From the NCBI GenBank assembly GCA_002366545.1, contig DFBH01000070.1, positions 6,362 to 28,652 of the forward strand: DNA of 22,291 bases, read 5' to 3'. Positions 16,815 through 22,291 of the stretch are shown here, piece by piece. The translations under genes and the position numbers were made by a program. Numbering within the stretch: the stretch's first letter is position 1; the number at the start of each line of letters is the position of its first letter. The notes under the pieces are model-generated. The model did not search any database. It was not told the origin of the DNA and saw only the letters and a list, made by a program, of their open reading frames with translations. The stretch comes from Candidatus Oleimmundimicrobium americanum. GTDB lineage: Bacteria; Actinomycetota; Aquicultoria; UBA3085; Oleimmundimicrobiaceae.

Positions 16815-17100
16815 TAGTTTTTAAAATCCCAGTGAGTCGAACAAAGCGAAACTTGAGGCTGCCCCGATGAAGCGAGCGGAGGACCAGAAAGTGAACAAAG
16901 TGAGCGCCCGAGAATCTGTCTGAGCGTAAGCGAGTTATTCTCGGCCCGCCCGGAGCGAGTATAGTCGCGGATGCAGCCGAGCATGGAGCGTATTCGACCC
17001 ACAAAATAAATAACTGAATAAACAAAAGCAAATCAGCTGTTATGATTAAAACTGAGATTGCCGCGCCCTTATCAGAACTCGCAATGACTAATCTGTGGGC
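16815..17100. repeat. Structured dispersed repeat, copy A
   Basis: The core 16832-17002 (171 nt) matches 20048-20218 with no gaps and 16 differences counted by eye, nearly all transitions. Three nested stems are visible. The outer is 16832-16841 with 16993-17002 (9 of 10 pairs), the second GGCTGC (16857-16862) with GCAGCC (16973-16978), and the inner CCGAGAAT (16908-16915) with ATTCTCGG (16937-16944). The similarity continues, less strictly, through a GAGATTGCCGCG...GCAATGAC palindrome to about 17088. Either strand could be the functional one. Confidence 0.75.
17054..17088. repeat. GAGATTGCC...GCAATGAC dispersed palindrome
   Basis: One of four copies with conserved ends and a variable middle; the others are at 20267-20302, 20457-20498 and 22064-22123. 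The ATTGC/GCAAT ends are complementary. A half-copy occurs at 18813. Confidence 0.65.
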
Positions 17101-17154
17101 CGGCCGGATAAACCGGTGGTTTGATTTAATCCTTTATCCACATCATGTGCCGAG

Positions 17155-17183
17155 TTGACCGTTTTAGAGGGGTAAACTATAAT
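17155..17183 (+). promoter_or_regulatory. tRNA-Leu promoter
   Basis: TTGACC (17155-17160) and a consensus TATAAT (17178-17183) are exactly 17 bp apart. The expected start, near 17190, is about 11 nt before the tRNA. Confidence 0.8.
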
Positions 17184-17200
17184 ATTCAAGTGGTAAATGT

Positions 17201-17286
17201 GCCGAAGTGGCGGAACCGGCAGACGCGCACGACTCAAAATCGTGTGAGCTTTGCTCGTGTGGGTTCGACTCCCACCTTCGGCACCA
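17201..17286 (+). tRNA. tRNA-Leu (anticodon CAA)
   Basis: An 86-nt class II tRNA. The acceptor stem GCCGAAG (17201-17207) pairs with CTTCGGC (17276-17282). The anticodon stem CACGA/TCGTG encloses the loop CTCAAAA, giving anticodon CAA, which reads UUG. A long variable arm (TGAGCTTTGCTCG) identifies a leucine-type tRNA. The T arm is GTGGG-TTCGACT-CCCAC. The CCA end is encoded (17284-17286). Confidence 0.96.
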
Positions 17287-17373
17287 AAAATTCAGTGGAT
17301 AGTTAACAGTAGATTAATTCTTCATTAAAATCTCCGGCAGACAAGCTTAGATTTAACCCCTATATCAGGAACC

Positions 17374-18618
17374 CTAAAGATAAGTGATAAGAACCGCCTG
17401 AGTAGCACCATCCCAACCAACCGTAGCTCCGAAAGCCTCTGCCACCCAACGTGCGGGAAGCATCATTCTGCCATCGGTAATTGCAGGAACCACGTCCATC
17501 GTGGTTGCATCGCCGTTCTTGTCAAGCGTCTTGCTACCCATTACCAATCTAACGGTATCCGAGCCCTTGGTTAAGGTAACTATTTGAGTTGCGCTGTCCC
17601 ACATGATTCCGCTATCGGCAACACCCAACGCATTTGCCAGATATCTTACAGGAACATAGGTACGATTGTTTTTAATACATGAAACCGCATCCATAGGAAT
17701 AGACGTGTTATCAAAAACATAACTGCTACGACCAATAATAAATGCGGCAGTACATCCATTAGATTCCAGTATAGTAGTATCTTCTACAATATCGGTCTGA
17801 AAAAGACTTTCAAGCGTCCGGCCTGGGAGGCCGACAAAGACGCTGCTATATGCAGATTCTCCATCCAATATGCTCCTGCCCAACCGCATCACCATTTCTG
17901 TATTATTAGGATAAATATGATGTTCAACAACGGCACCGGGGTCAAGCTGTCTATTAAAATTAAAATAATCCTCATAAGCTTCTCCCAATGTCATTCCTTG
18001 AAAAAGACAACTAACATATGTTTGCAAGGGAGTGTACCAAATTCTACCATCAGAGAATTTAATATTGCTGGCATAATAACCCATTGCGCCGATATCCAAG
18101 AAAGGATCAGAATATAGAGAAACACGATTCTGCGCTTCTTCACTACTGATTGGACCATCATCATTGGCAGATGGCCCCGCCGCGTAACAAACATGAGACA
18201 GCATTACTATCGCATTTGGGGCTAAATTAATTTCGCTGCGGATTTTATCAGGTGTAACATTGAGGTTTTTTAAACAAAGGCCTCCTACAATACCATGAGG
18301 CCAGAGAATACCATGTCCTGAATAGAAAAAGAATTGTGCCCCATCTGCTGCAGCCTTAATCTGTTCCCAGTCATTGTCGGGAGTATAAAATTTGTATACG
18401 ACAACACCATTAGCCTCAAGCTCCGCCGCCGCTAAATTCATGTCCTGTTTATACTCAGTGGTTTGAGGGTCATAGTCTCCATTGATGGGACCAACCAGCA
18501 ACACCGCTTTTAATGGTGTTTGAGCTATAGCAGAGGTACTCAGAGATATTACGCATACAAAGACAAGTAAAAATAAAGCTCCTGTTTTTAGTGTAAATCC
18601 TCTGTTTTCTTTTTTCAT
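17374..18618 (-). CDS. Exported caspase-like (clan CD) protein with copper-amine-oxidase-N-like domain
   Basis: The 414-residue protein begins with a signal peptide (positive start, hydrophobic core 13-28, likely cleavage SAIA/QT at 32/33). Residues 35-250 resemble the caspase-like fold of clan CD cysteine peptidases: strand AQFFFYSGHG with His102, then strand AIVMLSHVCYAAG with Cys144, the spacing and motifs of a His-Cys dyad. Residues 290-414 match the copper amine oxidase N-terminal-like domain: GRSSYVFDNTSIPMD, NNRTYVPVRYLANALG, then RMMLPARWVAEAFG and VGWD. That domain in Gram-positive exported proteins is usually a wall- or surface-associated module, not an oxidase. The substrate is unknown and activity is inferred. 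Ribosome binding site AGGGAG at 18629-18634. Confidence 0.8.
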   Translation of the reverse strand: MKKENRGFTLKTGALFLLVFVCVISLSTSAIAQTPLKAVLLVGPINGDYDPQTTEYKQDMNLAAAELEANGVVVYKFYTPDNDWEQIKAAADGAQFFFYSGHGILWPHGIVGGLCLKNLNVTPDKIRSEINLAPNAIVMLSHVCYAAGPSANDDGPISSEEAQNRVSLYSDPFLDIGAMGYYASNIKFSDGRIWYTPLQTYVSCLFQGMTLGEAYEDYFNFNRQLDPGAVVEHHIYPNNTEMVMRLGRSILDGESAYSSVFVGLPGRTLESLFQTDIVEDTTILESNGCTAAFIIGRSSYVFDNTSIPMDAVSCIKNNRTYVPVRYLANALGVADSGIMWDSATQIVTLTKGSDTVRLVMGSKTLDKNGDATTMDVVPAITDGRMMLPARWVAEAFGATVGWDGATQAVLITYL

Positions 18619-18639
18619 AAGCCACTTTCTCCCTGACTT

Positions 18640-19120
18640 AAAACCTCATATATTTTAAAAACAAACCCGGATTTTCGATTTTCTCAATTCAAAAAACCCT
18701 TCAATTATTACATCGGCAATTCTACCCAAATCTTTAGCCAAGGGCAGAGAAACAGCCCTCCGTCTCCAGCCACCAGCTCCCAGCGAAAACGTAAGAAAAA
18801 CAACCTTTAAAAACAGAGATTGCTTCACCCTCCCCTCAATCCCCTCCCGTCGAGGGGGAGGATGATAATACGGAATCTTCCATCAAAAGAAGAAGAATGA
18901 TGCAGGACCTTCTGTCAGGAAAAGGGAAAACAAGAAGGACCTCTCTGTTAAGTGGAGGGATAAGAGATCTCCCGTTGAAGAATGTATTTCCCTCTCCCGC
19001 CAGGGGAGAGGGTTAGGCCTGCCCGCCTCTGGCGGGGTGAGGGGGAAGTAAGAAGAGTTCAGGCTTTTCAAATTAAGAAATGAAAATATTAAAACCAACC
19101 TCAAGGGCTGAGAAGTTGTG
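18640..19120. repeat. Intergenic stretch with palindromic repeats
   Basis: It holds no supported gene. GC-rich palindromes include CCCTCTCCCGCCAGGGGAGAGGG (two arms around 18990-19012), CCCGCCTCTGGCGGG (19022-19036) and a CCCCTCCCGTCGAGGGGGAGG stretch near 18841-18861. A GAGATTGC half-element lies at 18813. A 73-codon minus-strand frame over it is made of repeat sequence and is not credible. Confidence 0.6.
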
Positions 19121-19546
19121 TTAGCTCTCTTTGAGAACTTTTAGAAATTGCTGAGGAGTAATAATTTGTATTCCCTTATGAATTCCCAAATTCAAAAGAT
19201 GCCCATCACCGCTAACAATGAAATCTGCTCCATCTTCTTCTGCGCAAGATAAAAACATATTATCGGTTGGATCATCTTTTATTATATCTAACTTCAGTCC
19301 CCCTAAAGTAATAACCGAGTATTTTCTTAAGCAGGCTAAAATCTTCTTGGTGAGTTTTGAGTTTAAATGATAGGCATTTTTTATTCGAGGGTATTCAAAA
19401 ACTCTTTCTACCTCTTCAATTATTTTCTCGGAAGTAACCAAAATAAACTTGCGATAACGCCAAGCTTCTAAAATTTCATAAGGAGCGCCGGAAGAAGAAA
19501 TGGTACCACTCACAATAACATTTGTGTCAATAACTGCTCTAAGCAT
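19121..19546 (-). CDS. PIN-domain toxin (VapC-like ribonuclease)
   Basis: A 141-residue PIN-fold protein of the 'putative toxin-antitoxin system toxin component, PIN family' type. The acidic residues expected for metal-dependent RNase activity are present: Asp7 (VIDTNVIVSG), Glu44 or Glu45 (SEKIIEEVERVF), Asp95 (DDPTDNMFL) and Asp114 (VSGDGHLL). It overlaps the preceding antitoxin gene by 8 bp, so the two are translationally coupled. Its RNA target cannot be read from the sequence. Confidence 0.9.
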   Translation of the reverse strand: MLRAVIDTNVIVSGTISSSGAPYEILEAWRYRKFILVTSEKIIEEVERVFEYPRIKNAYHLNSKLTKKILACLRKYSVITLGGLKLDIIKDDPTDNMFLSCAEEDGADFIVSGDGHLLNLGIHKGIQIITPQQFLKVLKES

Positions 19547-19811
19547 TCTTTCTTACCTTGGCCACAGCTTCAGCCACCTCTTTTTCAACCTCTTCGATTT
19601 TTACTCCTCTTGCTTTCGCTCTAACTTTATCGAAAATCATAAAGTCCTTTTCTCTTTGCTTCTGCCACTTTTCAAACTCCTGGATTGGAATTAAGACTGC
19701 CATTGGCTTTCCGGCTCTTTCGATAACGAACTCGTCTCCCCGGTAGAAAACTTCCTCTAAAAGTTGACCAAATTTTTTCCTTGCCCTAATAGCCGTAGTT
19801 GTTTTAATCAT
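19539..19811 (-). CDS. Phd/YefM-family antitoxin
   Basis: A 90-residue protein. Its N-terminal half has the Phd/YefM DNA-binding pattern (TTTAIRARKKFGQLLEEVFYRGDEFVIERAGKPMAVLIPIQEFEKW). The charged, helical C-terminal half (about 55-90) would wrap the toxin. It should neutralise the PIN protein encoded behind it and repress the shared promoter. A GAGGTGTAGG ribosome binding site precedes the ATG. Confidence 0.9.
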   Translation of the reverse strand: MIKTTTAIRARKKFGQLLEEVFYRGDEFVIERAGKPMAVLIPIQEFEKWQKQREKDFMIFDKVRAKARGVKIEEVEKEVAEAVAKVRKNA

Positions 19812-19837
19812 ACCTACACCTCACTTCCATCTCAATC

Positions 19838-19875
19838 TGCTATATCAATTATAGCAACTATCTATATTATGTCAA
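19838..19875 (-). promoter_or_regulatory. Toxin-antitoxin promoter with operator
   Basis: On the minus strand TTGACA (19870-19875) and TATAAT (19848-19853), both perfect, are 16 bp apart. The perfect dyad TGCTATA-N5-TATAGCA (19838-19856) covers the -10 box, the expected place for antitoxin autorepression. Confidence 0.75.
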
Positions 19876-19967
19876 TTGCATTACCCTTAAATTAAAAATG
19901 ATAAGTCCAGCTTGCCACGTGAGTTGTTCTTTACTTTTACGTGACCTTGAAAATCAGCCTTTTAAAG

Positions 19968-19988
19968 CAGCCTTTAGTCAGCTACCAG
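19968..19988. repeat. Short exact dispersed repeat, copy 1
   Basis: AGCCTTTAGTCAGCTACCAG, with a C before it (21 nt in all), recurs exactly at 21763-21783. Both copies continue with shuffled CGCCAG and CCTCC blocks and a GAAAA stretch. A related stretch lies near 18758-18788. Confidence 0.6.
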
Positions 19989-20029
19989 TCGCCAGCCTCC
20001 AGGAAAACCAAAAGAGTTTTTAAAGATTT

Positions 20030-20312
20030 TGTTTTTTAAAACCCCGGGTGGGTCGGACAAAGCGAAACTTGAGGCCGCCCCGATGAAGCGAGTGGAGGGC
20101 CGGAAAGTGAACAAAGTGAGCGCCCGAGAATCTGTCTGAGCGCAAGCGAGTTATTCTCGGCCCGCCCAGAGCAAGTACAGTCGCGGATGCGGCCGAGTGT
20201 GAAGCGTGTGCGACCCACAAAAAATATAATTGAATAAACAAAAAAGTTAGCTATTACAATTAAACCGAGATTGCCGCGCTCCCTTTGGTCGCTCGCAATG
20301 ACGATCCTGTGC
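20030..20312. repeat. Structured dispersed repeat, copy B
   Basis: The core is 20048-20218. Its stems are GTGGGTCG (20048-20055) with CGACCCAC (20211-20218), GGCCGC (20073-20078) with GCGGCC (20189-20194), and CCGAGAAT (20124-20131) with ATTCTCGG (20153-20160). Compared with copy A, the second stem changed on both sides (T-A to C-G), keeping the pair. The downstream palindrome GAGATTGCCGCG...GCAATGAC is at 20267-20302. It sits about 220 bp upstream of the antitoxin gene. Confidence 0.75.
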
Positions 20313-20500
20313 TCACTTCCGCCAGTAGTCCAGAGGACCATCTCAGCCAGAGGCTGATGAACCCTTGGCTCAAGCCTCTTTCTGGCTGAAGGCGGGCAAG
20401 CGCAATGACAATCCTGTGCTCTAATCTCTAAGCTCTCTGCTCTATGCTCCATTTATGAGATTGCCGCGTCCCAATAAAACATCGGAACTCGCAATGACGA
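20313..20500. repeat. Mixed short repeats, including GAGATTGCC palindrome copy 3
   Basis: CAGCCAGAGGCTG and a GGGCAAGCGCAATGACAATCCTGTGCTC half-element (20393-20420) precede a full GAGATTGCCGCG...GCAATGAC copy at 20457-20498. The phrase ATCCTGTGCTC recurs behind two of the copies. No gene is seen. Confidence 0.5.
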
Positions 20501-20916
20501 GAAAAGGGTTAATCCTTAATCCTTTTCTCTCTGCTCCGTGCTCTCGACTTTACTATATTCTATCATCCATATTCTACATTCTAATCGCTATTTAACATAA
20601 TTATATAAGAAGAGGGAGGGTTGGGGAACACATCTGAAATAAGAAATAAGAATGAAAATATAAAAACGACATATAAAAATGTAAAATTGAAAACTAAAAA
20701 GATAAAATTCTTAAAAAAAGTATCTCAGGTATGGGCCTAACGATAAAAACTTTTTAACTCTTAATTATGAAATTTCTTTTTGTTCCCTATGGATAAAGTT
20801 ATTACCGTTATGGATAATTGTTTATCCAAGGATGTCAATTTGCCTTCCTTCCCGCAATTATGCTATCTTTTGAGCAAGAGATATTTAATGGTAAAGTGAT
20901 AATTTAAGGAGTTTAA
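20501..20916. other. AT-rich leader region of the MntA/HepT pair
   Basis: It holds no supported gene. Near the end, TTGCCT (20840-20845) and TATCTT (20864-20869), 18 bp apart, could be the promoter of the following pair. GGATAA-N3-TTTATCC (about 20812-20827) is a dyad just upstream that could bind a regulator. Confidence 0.35.
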
Positions 20917-21324
20917 GTGAAGCCATTAAAGTCAGTAAAGGAAGAAATCGTTCAAATTTGCAAAAAAAATAATATTGCTTTGGCTTATCTTTTGGGTTCT
21001 CAGGCCAAAAATAAAACTACTCCTTTAAGCGATATAGATATAGCAGTTTTGTTTGACAAAACAGTCCTCCCAAAAACATATTCACACACTCAAGTAAAAC
21101 TCATAAATGACTTTATGGAACTTTTAGAGACAAACGACGTGGACGTCGCAATCCTAAATGCAGCATCCCCCTTATTTAAATTTAACGCGATTTCCGGAAA
21201 ACTCCTGCATGCAACCTCTAAAAAAGAAAGAGTACTTTTTGAGGTTGCTACAAGAAAAGAGTGCTTCGATACTCAAAAAATTCGTGATGTTCAGTATAAA
21301 GCTCTTGTTACACGCCATTCGTAA
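20917..21324 (+). CDS. mntA: MntA-type nucleotidyltransferase antitoxin
   Basis: A 135-residue minimal nucleotidyltransferase. The GSx10DxD active-site motif is complete: Gly27-Ser28, Asp39 and Asp41 (LLGSQAKNKTTPLSDIDIAVL), with a third acidic strand DVDVAIL at 74-80. In characterised HEPN/MNT pairs this enzyme adds AMP residues to the HepT toxin and silences it. The start codon is GTG with AAGGA six bases ahead. The hepT gene follows after 12 bp, so the two form an operon. Confidence 0.9.
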   Translation: MKPLKSVKEEIVQICKKNNIALAYLLGSQAKNKTTPLSDIDIAVLFDKTVLPKTYSHTQVKLINDFMELLETNDVDVAILNAASPLFKFNAISGKLLHATSKKERVLFEVATRKECFDTQKIRDVQYKALVTRHS

Positions 21325-21336
21325 GGAGAGTTAACC

Positions 21337-21753
21337 ATGTTGGATTTAGGGACCATCAAAGAAAGACTTAAAGCTCTTGAGGAATATGTTAGTGAATTGA
21401 AGAAGTACCAACACCTAACCAAAGAGAACATTGAATCTAACTTGGGCGAGCTTTGGAAGATTGAACATGGTCTTCAACTTGCAATAGAATGCGTGCTTGA
21501 CATCGGAAATCATATCATCGCTGAAGAAAATCTTGGCAGTCCAAAAACCTATAGAGAAATCATCGTAATATTGGGACATAAAAGTGTTGTTCCGTCTGAG
21601 TTAGCAAAAGAGATGGAAGGAATAGCCGGTTTTCGCAACATTCTTATCCACGAGTATGTAAAGGTTGATGTCAACGAAGTCTATCGCAACCTGCAAAAAG
21701 GGCCGAAACAGTTTGAGGAATTTATTAAAGCGATAATGAAGTATATTGGATAG
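21337..21753 (+). CDS. hepT: HepT-like HEPN ribonuclease toxin (DUF86)
   Basis: A 138-residue, mostly helical protein. The HEPN RNase motif Rx4HxY is intact as Arg100, His105 and Tyr107 (FRNILIHEY). Tyr107 is the residue that the MntA partner modifies in studied pairs. ELWKIEHGLQLAIECVLDIGNHII (38-61) is the usual DUF86 helix. AAGGAG lies ahead of the ATG. It is expected to act as an RNase that halts growth when released. Confidence 0.92.
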   Translation: MLDLGTIKERLKALEEYVSELKKYQHLTKENIESNLGELWKIEHGLQLAIECVLDIGNHIIAEENLGSPKTYREIIVILGHKSVVPSELAKEMEGIAGFRNILIHEYVKVDVNEVYRNLQKGPKQFEEFIKAIMKYIG

Positions 21754-22157
21754 TTGAGAGTTCAGCCTTTAGTCAGCTACCAGCCTCCGGTCGCCAGCGA
21801 AAAACTACAAAACAATTAAAACAATCCTTTAAGTTCAGCCCCAATTAGTCGGGAGTCTGTTAGTTCCGCCAGAGGCGGACAAGTGGGAGTCGGGAGTAAG
21901 TTCAAATAAAAAATAAAAATGCTTAAAATACTTTCACCCCCACCCCTGCCTACCGGCAGGCAGGTTAATCCTCCCCCATCAAGGGGGAGGGGAAAAGAAG
22001 GATGCAGCCCTGAAGTTCAGCCCTGAAAGGCAGCTCCGCCAGAGGCGGACAGGCTTTAAAACAGAGATTGCCACACCTTATAAAATAAGGCTCGCCGTGC
22101 CTGCCGGTAGGCACGGCAATGACAAAATTGCTATTAACCTCTAAGTTCATTCTTTAG
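21754..22157. repeat. Repeat-rich stretch between two HEPN genes
   Basis: It holds the second copy of the 21-nt repeat (21763-21783), two TCCGCC-AGA-GGCGGA hairpins (near 21867 and 22035), CTGCCTACCGGCAGGCAG, a CCTCCCCC...GGGGGAGG palindrome (near 21971-21991) and the fourth GAGATTGCC...GCAATGAC element (22064-22123) with a nested CGTGCC...GGCACG hairpin. No gene is seen. Confidence 0.6.
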
Positions 22158-22291
22158 CTAAACCAATAATTTTTCAACCACTTCGATAAAAATTTTAGCG
22201 TTCTTAAGCATCTCTTCGGCTGCATCTTTAGAAAACTCACCGTAATAATCAGCATTCTCCCGTAAAGTGGCCGTGCCCTTAAACTTCTGTA
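22158..22291 (-). CDS. HEPN-domain protein, only the C-terminus in the window
   Basis: Reading from the window edge to a TAG at 22158-22160 gives 43 residues ending ADYYGEFSKDAAEEMLKNAKIFIEVVEKLLV. This is the usual last helix of the HEPN domain (PF05168 type), often encoded beside a nucleotidyltransferase. The catalytic part, if any, lies outside the window. The gene is convergent with hepT, so it belongs to a separate unit. Confidence 0.65.
   Translation of the reverse strand, partial: QKFKGTATLRENADYYGEFSKDAAEEMLKNAKIFIEVVEKLLV

Noticed and set aside
20036..20452. A 138-codon minus-strand frame, with a similar 62-codon frame over the other repeat copy (16814-17002)
   Set aside because: Both are readings through the structured repeat. 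Differences are not codon-biased, the paired change fits a stem, and no ribosome binding site was found.
16364..22157. A CRISPR array among the right-hand repeats
   Set aside because: The repeats are few, differ in length and lack regular spacing and spacers; no cas genes are present.

Overview
The window comes from an AT-rich bacterial chromosome. The order polA then rpsA on one strand, an rpsA with four visible S1 repeats, and a polymerase I without proofreading residues fit Actinobacteria. The low GC, the archaeal-type nitrogen regulator NrpR and the many intergenic palindromes suggest an uncultured, deep-branching, anaerobic actinobacterial lineage. That placement is inference.

Left part, 1-5480, all on the minus strand: the start of rpsA (cut by the window edge), polA, and nadE (ammonia-dependent NAD synthetase). 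A non-coding stretch of about 775 bp follows, packed with stem-loops: a 130-nt imperfect hairpin, two smaller ones, a run of short REP-like palindromes and an intrinsic terminator.

Middle part, 5482-15119: a nitrogen block. A glutamate-synthase-family FMN protein and NrpR lie on the minus strand; type I-alpha glutamine synthetase diverges on the plus strand. A GGTA-N6-TACC dyad, the NrpR operator form known from Methanosarcina, sits in the divergent region just downstream of a good -10 box for nrpR. This suggests autoregulation and possibly control of glnA. Behind glnA lies a complete branched-chain amino acid ABC transporter, livJ-H-M-G-F. A strong terminator hairpin separates livJ from the permease genes, and LivH carries an unusual insertion of about 125 residues.

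Right part, 15180-22291: accessory-looking. It holds a membrane PAS-GGDEF diguanylate cyclase, tRNA-Leu(CAA) with a near-consensus promoter, an exported caspase-like (clan CD) protein with a C-terminal copper-amine-oxidase-N-like domain, a Phd/PIN toxin-antitoxin pair, an MntA/HepT pair, and the end of another HEPN-domain gene. Between them are dispersed repeats, including two copies, about 91% identical by eye, of a 171-nt structured element in which one stem shows a compensatory base change.
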